The notes under the pieces: generated by a model | Databases searched by the model: none | Told to the model about the DNA's origin: nothing | What the model saw: only the letters and a program-made list of their open reading frames with translations | Part shown: piece by piece, positions 7,709-18,251 of the stretch | Position numbering within the stretch: position 1 is the first letter of the stretch | Layout: each line of letters starts with the position of its first letter | Position numbers and translations under genes: made by a program | Assembly (NCBI RefSeq): GCF_029094505.1 | Contig: NZ_CP119108.1 | Coordinates: 2,666,001-2,730,000 of the forward strand | DNA: 64,000 nucleotides | Direction of reading: 5' to 3' | Source of the DNA: Microbacterium horticulturae | GTDB lineage: Bacteria; Actinomycetota; Actinomycetes; Actinomycetales; Microbacteriaceae

Positions 7709-9295
7709 CTACTCCCACTCGATGGTTGCCGGCGGCTTGCTCGTCACATCGAGGGCGACCCGGTTGATCTCACGCACCTCGTTGGTGATGCGGTTGGAGA
7801 TCTTGGCGAGCACCTCGTACGGCAGGCGCGTCCAGTCGGCGGTCATCGCGTCTTCGGAAGACACCGGACGCAGCACGATCGGGTGTCCGTAGGTGCGGCC
7901 GTCGCCCTGTACGCCGACCGAGTGCACGTCGGCGAGCAGCACGACCGGGCACTGCCAGATCTCGCCGTCCAGGCCCGCCTTGGTGAGCTCTTCGCGCGCG
8001 ATGGCGTCTGCGTCACGCAGGATCTCGAGGCGGTCGCGGGTCACTTCGCCGATGATCCGGATGCCCAATCCGGGACCCGGGAACGGCTGACGCGAGACGA
8101 TGGCCTCGGGAATGCCGAGCTCGCGGCCGATGGCGCGCACCTCGTCTTTGAACAGGGTGCGCAACGGCTCGATGAGCTCGAAGTCGAGGTCTTCGGGCAG
8201 GCCGCCCACGTTGTGGTGGCTCTTGATGTTCGCGGTGCCGGTGCCGCCGCCCGACTCGACGACGTCGGGGTACAGCGTGCCCTGCACGAGGAACTTGATC
8301 GGTGCGCCGCCGGAGGCCTCGGCCTCCGCCACCAGCTCGCGCTGCACCTTCTCGAACGCGCGGATGAACTCGCGCCCGATGATCTTGCGCTTCTGCTCGG
8401 GGTCGGTGACGCCCTTCAGATGACCGAGGAATGTGTCTGCGGCATCCACTGTCACCAGTCGCACGCCCGTGGAGGCGACGTAGTCCTGCTCGACCTGCTC
8501 CCGCTCGCCCTTGCGCAGCAGACCGTGGTCGACGAACACGGCGGTGAGCTGGTCGCCGATGGCCTTGTGCACGAGAGCCGTCGACACGGCCGAGTCGACC
8601 CCGCCCGACAGCGCCGAGATGACGCGCGCGTCGCCGACCTGCGCGCGGATGCGCTCGACCTGCTCGGCGATGACGCTGTCGCTGTTCCACGAGGCCTCGA
8701 GGCCCGCGGCCTTGTGCAGGAAGTTCTCGATGACCTCCTGACCGTGGTCGGAGTGCTTGACCTCGGGGTGCCATTGCACGCCGTACAGGCACTTCGCGTC
8801 GTTGCCGAACGCCGCGACCGGGGTCGCATGGGTCGAGGCGAGCACCGTGAAGCCCTCGGGGGCCGCGGCGACCTGGTCGCCGTGGCTCATCCACACGTTC
8901 TGGTCGGCGGGCTGACCGCCCAACAGCACGCCGCCGTCGCCGGCGAGCGCCGCGTCGGTCGCGCCGTACTCGCGCAAGCCCGTGTTTGCGACCTCGCCGC
9001 CAAGGGTCTTGGCCATCACCTGGAAGCCGTAGCAGATGCCCAGCGTCGGCACTCCGAGGTCGAAGACGCCGGCGTCGAGCTGCGGAGCGTCCTCTTCGTA
9101 CACCGACGACGGCCCGCCGGAGAGGATCAGCGCGACGGGGTTGCGCGCGGCGATCTCGTCGGCCGAGGCGGTGTGCGGCACGATCTCGCTGTAGACCCCC
9201 GCCTCACGAACGCGTCGTGCGATCAGCTGCGCGTACTGCGCGCCGAAGTCGACGACGAGAACCGGGCGCTGCGAGGTCTCTGTGTTGTCGGTCAC
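7709..9295 (-). CDS. guaA: GMP synthase (glutamine-hydrolysing)
   Basis: A full-length 528-residue enzyme that converts XMP, ATP and glutamine to GMP. The N-terminal class I glutamine amidotransferase has the nucleophile loop '[12 protein letters not shown]' and the His-Glu pair in '[11 protein letters not shown]'. The ATP-pyrophosphatase domain has the P-loop '[14 protein letters not shown]'. The C-terminal dimerisation domain ends with the conserved 'PPATIEWE'. It overlaps the DUF3817 gene upstream by 4 bp. guaB and guaB3 lie 4-7 kb away on the same strand. Confidence 0.97.
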   Translation of the reverse strand: MTDNTETSQRPVLVVDFGAQYAQLIARRVREAGVYSEIVPHTASADEIAARNPVALILSGGPSSVYEEDAPQLDAGVFDLGVPTLGICYGFQVMAKTLGGEVANTGLREYGATDAALAGDGGVLLGGQPADQNVWMSHGDQVAAAPEGFTVLASTHATPVAAFGNDAKCLYGVQWHPEVKHSDHGQEVIENFLHKAAGLEASWNSDSVIAEQVERIRAQVGDARVISALSGGVDSAVSTALVHKAIGDQLTAVFVDHGLLRKGEREQVEQDYVASTGVRLVTVDAADTFLGHLKGVTDPEQKRKIIGREFIRAFEKVQRELVAEAEASGGAPIKFLVQGTLYPDVVESGGGTGTANIKSHHNVGGLPEDLDFELIEPLRTLFKDEVRAIGRELGIPEAIVSRQPFPGPGLGIRIIGEVTRDRLEILRDADAIAREELTKAGLDGEIWQCPVVLLADVHSVGVQGDGRTYGHPIVLRPVSSEDAMTADWTRLPYEVLAKISNRITNEVREINRVALDVTSKPPATIEWE

Positions 9296-9777
9296 CGGGC
9301 TCCTTCAGAGGCGGGGGTGGACGGGTCGGATGCCGCGGCCGACGCCTCGCGCTCGGCGAGGTAGCGCTTCACATCGCGCGCGACGATGGCCTCCATGATG
9401 AAGGACAGGAACGGGACGACGCCACCGGCGGCGAGCAGGATGAAGCGCCCGAACGGCCAGCGCATGAGGCTCCACAGGCGGAAGCAGCTGAACAGGTACA
9501 CGACGTAGAACCAGCCGTGCACGATGAGGATCGCCATCGAGAGGTTCACGCCGTCGCCGGTCGATTCGAGCCCGTCGGGACCGTTGACGACATCGGCGAA
9601 CCAGAGGAAGCCCCCGGAACCGCCGAGGAACAGCTCGAGGTGGATGGGCGTGTACTTCAGGATCATCTCGGCGACCAGCAGGAGCAGGAACGTACCGGTG
9701 ATGACCGAGCAGATCTGGTAGAACTTCAGGGCACCGCGGATGGCTGGGAACGACGCCAGCTTCGGGGCGAGGGGCAT
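9292..9777 (-). CDS. DUF3817 small integral membrane protein
   Basis: A 161-residue protein with about four hydrophobic segments ('[27 protein letters not shown]', '[25 protein letters not shown]', '[25 protein letters not shown]'). The layout and the terminal '[12 protein letters not shown]' fit the DUF3817 family (PF12823), often found beside guaA in actinobacteria. Function unknown. A 4-bp overlap couples it to guaA. Confidence 0.8.
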   Translation of the reverse strand: MPLAPKLASFPAIRGALKFYQICSVITGTFLLLLVAEMILKYTPIHLELFLGGSGGFLWFADVVNGPDGLESTGDGVNLSMAILIVHGWFYVVYLFSCFRLWSLMRWPFGRFILLAAGGVVPFLSFIMEAIVARDVKRYLAEREASAAASDPSTPASEGAR

Positions 9778-9834
9778 GGACCCATCCTACCCGGGGCTCT
9801 CCGGGAGCTCGCCGGGCTGCCAGCAGGCGGAGAG

Positions 9835-9865
9835 CGGGCGGGATGCTGCACCGGCACCCCGCCCG
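9835..9865 (-). terminator. Putative terminator of the 5'-nucleotidase gene
   Basis: CGGGCGGG (9835-9842) pairs with CCCGCCCG (9858-9865), about 30 bp past the stop codon on the minus strand. There is no clear T-run. Confidence 0.45.
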
Positions 9866-9893
9866 TTCGTCACCGTGCCCGCTCGTCACCGGG

Positions 9894-12260
9894 TCAGCGG
9901 ATCACCGCGTGGCAGCCGTGACCGGGACCACCATGCCCCGGTCCGCCATGCCCCGGCCCGCCATGCCCCGGTCCACCATGCCCCGGTCCACCATGACCAG
10001 GGCTGCCGTGGCCACCCCCGTGACCACCGCCACCGCCGTGCATCGCCTTGTTCACGTGCACGGTGGCCGTCGCGGCATCGCCGTCGGCCTGCGCCACCGT
10101 CAGCGTGTAGACGCCCGCTTTCGTCGACCGGGGCACGGTCAGCGTGGTGCGGAACGAGCCGTCCTTGCGTGCGGTGATCGTGCCGAGCGAGACGTGTGCC
10201 TTCTTCTTGCCCTGCAGCGTCGCGGTCAGCTTCTCACCGGCGTCGAACCCGGTGCCGCTGACCGTCAGCGTTCCGCCCGCCGACACCTTCGCGTGCTTCA
10301 CGGTGACGGCGCCCTCGAACGGCGCCGCGGTGATCTCGACCGGTACCTGGATGCTTGTGCCGGTGGATGCCACGGCCACCGTCAGCTGCTGCGCGCCCTC
10401 GACCCCGCTCGGGATCGTGAAGCTCAGCTCGGCCCGTCCGCCCTCGTCGGATGCGTCGATCACGGTTGGGTCGACCGCGCTCGAGGCGAGCTGCGTGTCG
10501 CCGAGCGAGATCGTGACCTTGTCAGCTGCCGGCTCGCCCGTGCTGAACGCGAGCGAAGACAGGTTCGCCGTCACCGTGTCACCGGCGCTGTACCCGTCGG
10601 CGTCGGGCGGGCTCAGCACGACGCCGACAGCACGCTGTGCGTAGTCGGGCGATGCCGTGCCGTTCTCCGAGAACCAGTCGACCATCGACTGCAGGTCGAC
10701 CTTGCCGGTGTCGGCGGTGTTGGCTCCGTCGGCCAGCGTCGTGAAGTTGTCACCGCCGGCAGCCAGGAAAGAGTTCACCGCCACCGTGAACGTGTCGGTC
10801 GGCGACACCGCCTTGCCGTTCACGGTCATCGAGGTGATGTGCGAGCCGGCCTCCGCCGTGGGGTCGTACGTGTACGACAGCGACTTCGAGACCCCCAGCT
10901 TGAGGAACGGACGGCTCGCCGCCGCGGGCTGCCACTGCTCTTCGAGCACCTGTGCGAGCTGCGCACCGGTGAGGGTCGTGGTCATCATCGTGTTGGCGAA
11001 CGGCTGCACCGTGGCCGCCTCGCGATACGTGACGTTGCCGTCGGGGTCGTTGTCGCTGCTCGATGCGTAGGTGATGTCGGTGCGCAGTCCGCCCGGGTTC
11101 ATCAGCGCCAGATCGGCACCCGTCGACCACTGCTGCACATCGGCGACGAAGTTGCCGAGTGTCGATTCGCCGCCGCGGTTCTCGGTGGTGCCGTCGCTCT
11201 GCAGAGCGCGGTTGAAGTCGGCGGTGACGTTGCCGACCGTGGCATTGCCCGGCCCTTCCGCTGCCTGCACGGCGTCGTCGACGATCTTCTGCACGTCCGG
11301 GTCGGGCGCGTACAGCGGCTTGTCGTCGGCGGTCAGCGGCTTGATCTCGTCGGTGATCGAGAGCACCGACTTGTCGGTGGGGTCCACGGTGATCTTCATC
11401 AGCCCGTAGTTCTCGCCGTACTTGCCCGCCGAGACCACCGGCCGCCCGTCGATTGTGAAGTTGTAGGCCAGGTGCGTGTGCGCCGAGACGATGGCGTTCA
11501 CGTCGTCGTCCACGTTGTAGACGATCTGTCCGAGGGGCGAGTCGGGCGTCACACTCGACACGTCGGTGGTCGTCGCGCCCTCGTGCACGAGCAGCACGAT
11601 GACGTCGGCCTCGCCGTTGTTCGGATCGCCGTCCTTCAGATCGGCGGCCGCGGCGTTGACCGAGTCGGCGATATTGCGCACCTCGAGGTCGGCGATGCCG
11701 GCGGGCGACACGAGCGAGCTGAGGTCTTCGGTCACGGCGCCGATGAACCCGACGCGGATGCCGTCGACCTCCTTCACCCACGAAGGCGCCAGCGCCGTCT
11801 CGCCCGTGGACTTCAGGAAGACGTTGGAGTTGATGTACGCCCAGTCGGCACGCGGAACGACGCGGTCTCGCAGATCTGCCCAACCCTGGTCGTACTCGTG
11901 GTTGCCGGTCGAGCTCACTTCGAGACCGGCCGCGTTGAGCGCGTCGATCGTCGGGTTGTCTTGCTGAATGAACGACGTGAAGGTGGATGCCCCGATAAGG
12001 TCGCCTGCGGCGGCGAAGATGGTGTTCGGGTTGTCCGTACGCACCTCCTTGACCGCGGTGGCCAGCGCCGCGGCGCCGCCCGAGGCGTGGTCCGCCTCGA
12101 TGCGACCGTGGAAGTCGTTGATGGTGACGACGTCGATCTCGACGGGGTCGTCGGCGGCGGATGCGGGAACCGCCCCCATCACGCCCAGGGCGACGGCGGC
12201 GACGGTACCGACGGTCAGCGCCGCCAGGCGCGGATGTCTGCGGACAGGGTTAAGGGACAT
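9894..12260 (-). CDS. Secreted bifunctional metallophosphatase/5'-nucleotidase with Gly/His-rich tail
   Basis: A 788-residue exported enzyme. The start MSLNPVRRHPRLAALTVGTVAAVALGVMGAVPASAADD is a Sec signal peptide, and GAGAGGAAG precedes the ATG at 12260. The calcineurin-like domain has all metal motifs: 'INDFHGRIEA', 'AAGDLIGAST', 'STGNHEYDQGW' (GNHEF/YD) and 'SAHTHLAYN'. The 5'-nucleotidase C-terminal domain follows ('LMNPGGLRTDI', 'MTTTLTGAQLAQVLEEQW'), then Ig-like or bacterial-repeat domains. The last ~50 residues are a GGGGHGGGHG-(GPGHG)n tail with no LPXTG sorting signal. It should release nucleosides and phosphate outside the cell. Confidence 0.92.
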   Translation of the reverse strand: MSLNPVRRHPRLAALTVGTVAAVALGVMGAVPASAADDPVEIDVVTINDFHGRIEADHASGGAAALATAVKEVRTDNPNTIFAAAGDLIGASTFTSFIQQDNPTIDALNAAGLEVSSTGNHEYDQGWADLRDRVVPRADWAYINSNVFLKSTGETALAPSWVKEVDGIRVGFIGAVTEDLSSLVSPAGIADLEVRNIADSVNAAAADLKDGDPNNGEADVIVLLVHEGATTTDVSSVTPDSPLGQIVYNVDDDVNAIVSAHTHLAYNFTIDGRPVVSAGKYGENYGLMKITVDPTDKSVLSITDEIKPLTADDKPLYAPDPDVQKIVDDAVQAAEGPGNATVGNVTADFNRALQSDGTTENRGGESTLGNFVADVQQWSTGADLALMNPGGLRTDITYASSSDNDPDGNVTYREAATVQPFANTMMTTTLTGAQLAQVLEEQWQPAAASRPFLKLGVSKSLSYTYDPTAEAGSHITSMTVNGKAVSPTDTFTVAVNSFLAAGGDNFTTLADGANTADTGKVDLQSMVDWFSENGTASPDYAQRAVGVVLSPPDADGYSAGDTVTANLSSLAFSTGEPAADKVTISLGDTQLASSAVDPTVIDASDEGGRAELSFTIPSGVEGAQQLTVAVASTGTSIQVPVEITAAPFEGAVTVKHAKVSAGGTLTVSGTGFDAGEKLTATLQGKKKAHVSLGTITARKDGSFRTTLTVPRSTKAGVYTLTVAQADGDAATATVHVNKAMHGGGGGHGGGHGSPGHGGPGHGGPGHGGPGHGGPGHGGPGHGCHAVIR
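9925..10000 (-). repeat. 15-bp coding repeats giving the GHGGP tail
   Basis: The C-terminal end of the nucleotidase is built from near-identical 15-bp units containing CCATGCCCCGGTC, each encoding GHGGP. About five units are seen, with single-base variation. The His/Gly-rich product could bind metals. Confidence 0.8.
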
Positions 12261-12426
12261 GCGACTTCCTCTCCATCTCACAGCGATGCCATCACCGCTT
12301 CAGAGCGTATGCACAGCGACGTGCATGAGATCGAGCCTAGGGAGCACCGCCGACATCCTCAACGGATTCGCGAAGAGTTCATCCGGCTCTCATCCGCGCG
12401 TTGTCCGGCGAACCGGCGAGGGCGGC

Positions 12427-13242
12427 TCAGGACGCCGCGCGACCCTCTTCGAGCTCTTCGATCTCCTTCTCGCGAGCGTCTCGCGCCAGGCGGTACCAGA
12501 GGTAGAACGCGAACCCCGCGAAGACAGCCCACTCGGCCGCGTAGAAGAGGTTCAGCCAATTGATGCTCTCGCCCGCCTCCGGCGGACGCGACACGATGGC
12601 CACGAGCGAATCGAGCGGGTGCTCGCTGACCACGTAGGCCCGATAGACGTCGAGATCGACGTTGTCGTGCCACCTGCTCACGAGCGCTGCGGGCGACATC
12701 GTCTGCATCTCGTCGGGGTCGCTGCGCGGCGGCAGCTTGGGGCCTTCATCGGCGACGATCCGACCCGTCACCGTGGTCGTGGCCTGATCGGCCGCATTGA
12801 GGGCGGCCGCGGCATCCCGCGCCTTCTCGATCGTGGGCGCCCAGCCGATGGCCACCGCGAGAGACGTCGGGGTGGACGTATCGGCGACACGCAACTGCCC
12901 GGTCACCCAGAAGCCCTGCTCGTCGCCGTTCATGCGCTGCGTCACGATGAGGAAGTCGCCGGGCACGAAGCGGCCGGTCACCTCGACCTTCTGCCCCTCC
13001 AGCGGGGAGTTCAGGTACTCGCCGGGATCGACGATCTGCGCGATCGGCAGCGCCTGCTCGGTCGTCTGGGCCGGCGTGGTCGCGCTCGTGTCGAGCGCGC
13101 GCCCGAGCTGCCACTGGCCGAGCCACGCGAACACGCCCGCAACGGCCAGGCACAGACCGAGCATCGCCAGCCAGCGCGGGCGCAGCATGACCTCGCGCAG
13201 GGTCGGCGGGAAGACCTCCGGCAGTTCGTCGCTCTCGGTCAT
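12427..13242 (-). CDS. SURF1-family cytochrome oxidase assembly protein
   Basis: A 271-residue protein with the SURF1 layout: an N-terminal helix ('MLGLCLAVAGVFAWLGQWQLGRA'), a periplasmic-side domain with 'GQKVEVTGRFVPGDFLIV' and 'GFWVTGQLRVAD', and a C-terminal helix ('INWLNLFYAAEWAVFAGFAFYLWYRLARD'). SURF1 helps insert haem into terminal oxidases. The ATG at 13242 (MTESDELPEVFPP) is right because the longer open frame simply runs antisense-like through guaB3. It overlaps the guaB3 stop by 4 bp. A charged tail 'EKEIEELEEGRAAS' follows the last helix. Confidence 0.85.
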   Translation of the reverse strand: MTESDELPEVFPPTLREVMLRPRWLAMLGLCLAVAGVFAWLGQWQLGRALDTSATTPAQTTEQALPIAQIVDPGEYLNSPLEGQKVEVTGRFVPGDFLIVTQRMNGDEQGFWVTGQLRVADTSTPTSLAVAIGWAPTIEKARDAAAALNAADQATTTVTGRIVADEGPKLPPRSDPDEMQTMSPAALVSRWHDNVDLDVYRAYVVSEHPLDSLVAIVSRPPEAGESINWLNLFYAAEWAVFAGFAFYLWYRLARDAREKEIEELEEGRAAS

Positions 13243-14357
13243 TCGATGCCGTATGGCGCCACGACCACCTCGACGCGCTGGAACTCCTTGAGGTCGGAGT
13301 ACCCGGTCGTGGCCATCGACTTGCGCAGAGCACCGATGAGGTTCGCGGTGCCGTCGGCGACGGGCGCCGGGCCGTACAGGACTTCTTCGAGAGAGGCGAC
13401 CTGGTCGACGCTCACGCGGCGGCCGCGGGGCAGCTGCGGGTGGTGCGCCTCGGGGCCCCAGTGGTATCCGCGGCCGGGAGCGTCGGTCGCCCGGGCCAGC
13501 GCGACGCCCAGCATGACGGCATCCGCCCCCATCGCCAGCGCCTTCACGATGTCGCCCGACGTGCCCACGCCGCCGTCGGCGATCACGTGCACGTAGCGGC
13601 CGCCCGACTCGTCCATGTAGTCGCGGCGTGCGCCGGCGACATCGGCCACCGCGGTGGCCATCGGCGCGTGGATGCCCAGCGTGGCACGAGTGGTGGATGC
13701 CGCGCCCCCGCCGAATCCGACGAGCACGCCCGCGGCACCCGTGCGCATGAGGTGCAGCGCCGCGGTGTACGTGGCGGCGCCGCCGACGATGACGGGCACG
13801 TCGAGGTCGTAGATGAACTTCTTGAGGTTGAGGGGCTCGGACACGCTCGAGACGTGCTCGGCCGAGACCGTGGTGCCGCGGATCACGAACAGGTCGACCC
13901 CGGCGGCCACGACGGTCTCGTACAGCTCTTGCGTGCGCTGCGGAGTGAGGGCGCCGGCGACGGTGACGCCGGCCTCGCGGATCTGCGCCAGACGGTCGCG
14001 CACGAGCTCGGGCTTGATCGGCTCGGCGTACAGCTGCTGCATGCGCGCAGTGGCGGCATCGTCGTCGAGCGTCGCGATCTCGGCCAGCAGCGGCTCGGGG
14101 TCGTCGTAGCGCGTCCACAGGCCCTCGAGGTCGAGCACGCCCAGGCCGCCGAGCTGCCCGAGCATGATCGCCGTGGTGGGGCTGACCACCGAGTCCATCG
14201 GCGCGCCGATGACCGGCACGTCGAACGAGAAGGCGTCGATCGACCAGGTCGTCGACACGTCCTCCGGGTTGCGCGTGCGCCGCGAAGGCACGACCGCGAT
14301 GTCATCGAAGGTGTACGCCCGACGAGCGCGCTTGGAGCTGCCGAGTTCGATGTCCAT
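13239..14357 (-). CDS. guaB3: GuaB3-family IMP dehydrogenase-related protein
   Basis: A 372-residue TIM-barrel protein without CBS domains. It matches GuaB3 from the start ('RARRAYTFDDIAVVPSRRTRNPEDVSTTW') through 'FSFDVPVIGAPMDSVVSP'. The catalytic loop, GPGSICTTR in true IMPDH, reads GGGAASTTR, so Ser221 replaces the Cys nucleophile. The phosphate-binding 'VIADGGVGTSGDIVKALAMGADAVMLG' is kept. Mycobacterial and related GuaB3 proteins have no established IMPDH activity. The ATG at 14357 follows a GGGGTGAGC stretch; GTG 14363 is an alternative. A canonical guaB lies nearby on the same strand. Confidence 0.9.
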   Translation of the reverse strand: MDIELGSSKRARRAYTFDDIAVVPSRRTRNPEDVSTTWSIDAFSFDVPVIGAPMDSVVSPTTAIMLGQLGGLGVLDLEGLWTRYDDPEPLLAEIATLDDDAATARMQQLYAEPIKPELVRDRLAQIREAGVTVAGALTPQRTQELYETVVAAGVDLFVIRGTTVSAEHVSSVSEPLNLKKFIYDLDVPVIVGGAATYTAALHLMRTGAAGVLVGFGGGAASTTRATLGIHAPMATAVADVAGARRDYMDESGGRYVHVIADGGVGTSGDIVKALAMGADAVMLGVALARATDAPGRGYHWGPEAHHPQLPRGRRVSVDQVASLEEVLYGPAPVADGTANLIGALRKSMATTGYSDLKEFQRVEVVVAPYGIE

Positions 14358-14399
14358 GCTCACCCCACTACCCTACCCGCGGGTCCTGCACGGAACGCG

Positions 14400-14480
14400 C
14401 TCAGACTTCGGAGCATCGCACCGAGCTCGGAGCGATCAGCGGCAATCGTCCGAGTTTCGCGCGATGTTCCGAAGACTGAG
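14400..14480. repeat. 83-bp palindromic element, copy 1
   Basis: An 81-bp imperfect palindrome. The left end CTCAGACTTCGGAGCATCGC is nearly the reverse complement of the right end, which ends TTCCGAAGACTGAG, and the inner part repeats TCGGAGCGAT and GTTTCGCGCGAT. It lies between guaB3 and the DUF559 gene. Related copies are at 14935-15018 and 37306-37388. Confidence 0.85.
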
Positions 14481-14489
14481 TGCCCCTGC

Positions 14490-14960
14490 TCACGCGGTCT
14501 CCGCATATCCCGCTGCGACGGCGCGGCGAAGGGTGAGCACGACGTTCGCCGCGTCGTGCACGATCTGCGCGTAGCTGAAACGCAGCACCGTGTACCCGCG
14601 CAGACGCAGCTGGGCGTCGTGGGCGATGTCACTGCCGCGCTGCGCGCTCGATGAGTGGAACGCATAGCCGTCGATCTGCACGACGAGCCGATCGCCGATG
14701 ACGAGGTCGACGGGGCGCCCGGCGAGCATGATCTGCTGACGTACGCGCAGGCCCGCGCGACGCAGCGGTTCGATCAGAAGCATCTCGAGACCGGAGTCCG
14801 ACAGGCCCGATGCTCGAAGTCTGGGTGCTTGCGGCAGCTCCGGGGCAGGCCGATCCGAAGATTGTGGAGAGATGTCGGCCTCGCCCCGCTTGGGGAGGAA
14901 CCGGCGCGCCGGCCAGCGTGGCGGCATCCATCTCTCACAGAGTTCGGAGAAGCGCATCAA
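14490..14960 (-). CDS. DUF559 endonuclease-like protein, probably N-terminally truncated
   Basis: The frame encodes 156 residues. The C-terminal ~95 ('SGLEMLLIEPLRRAGLRVRQQIMLAGRPVDLVIGDRLVVQIDGYAFHSSSAQRGSDIAHDAQLRLRGYTVLRFSYAQI') are a DUF559 domain, a Vsr/PD-(D/E)XK-like fold with 'VDLVIGDRLVVQIDG'. In related actinobacteria such proteins usually have a longer N-terminal helix-turn-helix-containing part, which is absent. The first nine codons, including the ATG, lie inside palindromic repeat copy 2, and copy 1 lies 10 bp beyond the stop. It may be a gene remnant enclosed by two repeats. Function unknown. Confidence 0.55.
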   Translation of the reverse strand: MMRFSELCERWMPPRWPARRFLPKRGEADISPQSSDRPAPELPQAPRLRASGLSDSGLEMLLIEPLRRAGLRVRQQIMLAGRPVDLVIGDRLVVQIDGYAFHSSSAQRGSDIAHDAQLRLRGYTVLRFSYAQIVHDAANVVLTLRRAVAAGYAETA

Positions 14961-15018
14961 CTTCGGAGCGATCCCGGCGAATCACTCCGAACTTCGCGCG
15001 ACTCTCCGAACTCTGTGA
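14935..15018. repeat. 83-bp palindromic element, copy 2
   Basis: An 84-bp palindrome. TCACAGAGTTCGGAGA at the left pairs with TCTCCGAACTCTGTGA at the right (16 bp, perfect). The inner segment has ACTTCGGAGCGAT and ACTTCGCGCGA as in the other copies. It overlaps the start of the DUF559 frame. Confidence 0.9.
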
Positions 15019-15075
15019 ATGCGACGTGGTCCGAGAAGGGATGCGGCAGCCCGCAGCCCGCGCGCCCCCGCGCCC

Positions 15076-16731
<1,656 letters not shown>

Positions 16732-16839
16732 TTACGAGCGGTGCAGTGGTCGGATGAGCGCTCGACCCGTTACGCTCGGTGCACACGCGGGGCGAAGCCG
16801 TACCCGACGGCGCCGTGCGCGGCTCAAGGTGGAGGTTGT

Positions 16840-18249
16840 GTGAGACACAGGACAGCGGCGCTTCGCCGACCCCGGAAATGGCACGTCGCACTGTGGGGCA
16901 TCGCCGCCTCGGCCGTGCTTCTGCTCACACCGGCGACGGCCGCGTCGGCACAGGAGACCTCGGCTGTGACGGCGGTGCAGGATGCCGCTGCCGGCGTCAG
17001 CGCGTCCGACACGGTGCACGCCGATGAGAACGCCCCGAAGACGTCGTTCTACTTCGGCGGCAACATCACGTATCAGGGCAAGCCGATCGCCGGCGTCGTG
17101 GTGTCGGTCGAGGGCGGCGGCTTCATCGCGCAGACCAAGACCGACGCGGACGGCAAATGGCGCCTGTACGTGCCGAAGAAGGCCTCGTACACCCTTCACG
17201 TCGACGAGGACACACTGCCTGAAGGCGTCATCGTCGACGCCTCGCAGCTGCCCACCGGCGTCGCCCCGGTGGCGGGCACGACCGGTTCGTTCGAGGCCGA
17301 GTTCGGGCTCACCGGCACCAAGATCATCAATCTCTTCCTCGGTCAGGGCGAGCGGATCACCGTCTCGTTCACCGATCAGCTGATCTCCCGGACCGTCGGC
17401 GGCATCAACTTCGGGCTCCTGCTCGCGCTCGCCTCGATGGGTGCCGCGCTGATCTACGGCACCTCCCGATTGTCGAACTTCGCACACGGCGAGATGGTCA
17501 CCTGGGGAGGTGTGCTCGCCTTCATGGCGACCTCGATGTGGCACCTTCCCCTGTGGCTGGGCATCATCGCCTCGGTCATCGGCGGCGGCCTGCTCGGCTG
17601 GGCGCTCGACGCGGGGCTCTGGCGGCCTCTGCGCCGTCGCGGACTGGGCATCGTGCAGCTCATGATCGTCAGCATCGGCCTCTCGCTGGCGCTGCGCTTC
17701 GGGCTGCAGTTCCTCATCGGCGGCGGCACGCATCAGCTGCCCGGGGCCAGCCCCGATCCGATGAAGTTCGGCCCGATCTCGCTGTCGTACATCGACATCA
17801 TCGGCATGGCCGTCAGTCTCGTGGTCATCATCGCCGTCGGAATCTTCCTCACCCGCACCCGGATCGGCAAGGCGACGCGGGCCATCTCCGACAATCCGCA
17901 GCTGGCCGCGGCATCCGGCATCGATGTCGACAAGGTCGTGCGGGTCGTATGGATCCTCGCCGGCGTGCTGGCCGCGATCTCCGGCGTCTTGTGGACGTAC
18001 TTCCGGCCCGGCGTGAAGTGGGACATGGGCATGCAGATGCTGCTGCTGATGTTCTGCGCGATCACGCTCGGCGGTCTCGGATCCACCCTCGGCGCGCTGA
18101 TCGGCTCGATCATCGTCGGCATCGCCGTCGAGGTGTCGACGCTGTGGATCCCGTCGGATCTCAAGTACGCCAGCGCGCTCGTCGCGCTGATCGTGATCCT
18201 GCTCGTCAGGCCGCAGGGCCTGTTCGGCCGCAGGGAAAGGCTGGGCTGA
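16840..18249 (+). CDS. livH: Branched-chain amino acid ABC permease (LivH) with exported N-terminal domain
   Basis: A 469-residue protein starting at GTG 16840, 4 nt after GGAGG. Residues 1-38 are a signal peptide ending TAASAQ. About residues 65-150 form a carboxypeptidase-regulatory-like beta domain ('SFYFGGNITYQGKPIAGVVVSVEGGGFIAQTKTDADGKWRLYVPKKASYTLHVDEDTLPEG'). From ~185 on it is a LivH permease with eight or so helices ('GINFGLLLALASMGAALIYGTSRLSNFAHGEMVTWGG', 'ALIGSIIVGIAVEVSTLW'). Ordinary LivH has no such exported domain; it would face the outside and might help receive the binding protein. First gene of livHMGF. Confidence 0.9.
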   Translation: MRHRTAALRRPRKWHVALWGIAASAVLLLTPATAASAQETSAVTAVQDAAAGVSASDTVHADENAPKTSFYFGGNITYQGKPIAGVVVSVEGGGFIAQTKTDADGKWRLYVPKKASYTLHVDEDTLPEGVIVDASQLPTGVAPVAGTTGSFEAEFGLTGTKIINLFLGQGERITVSFTDQLISRTVGGINFGLLLALASMGAALIYGTSRLSNFAHGEMVTWGGVLAFMATSMWHLPLWLGIIASVIGGGLLGWALDAGLWRPLRRRGLGIVQLMIVSIGLSLALRFGLQFLIGGGTHQLPGASPDPMKFGPISLSYIDIIGMAVSLVVIIAVGIFLTRTRIGKATRAISDNPQLAAASGIDVDKVVRVVWILAGVLAAISGVLWTYFRPGVKWDMGMQMLLLMFCAITLGGLGSTLGALIGSIIVGIAVEVSTLWIPSDLKYASALVALIVILLVRPQGLFGRRERLG

Positions 18250-18251
18250 CC

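Noticed and set aside
12427..14118. A 563-residue frame joining SURF1 to sequence within guaB3
   Set aside because: The upstream part is an Arg/His-rich out-of-frame reading of guaB3. SURF1 has its own ATG at 13242 coupled to the guaB3 stop.
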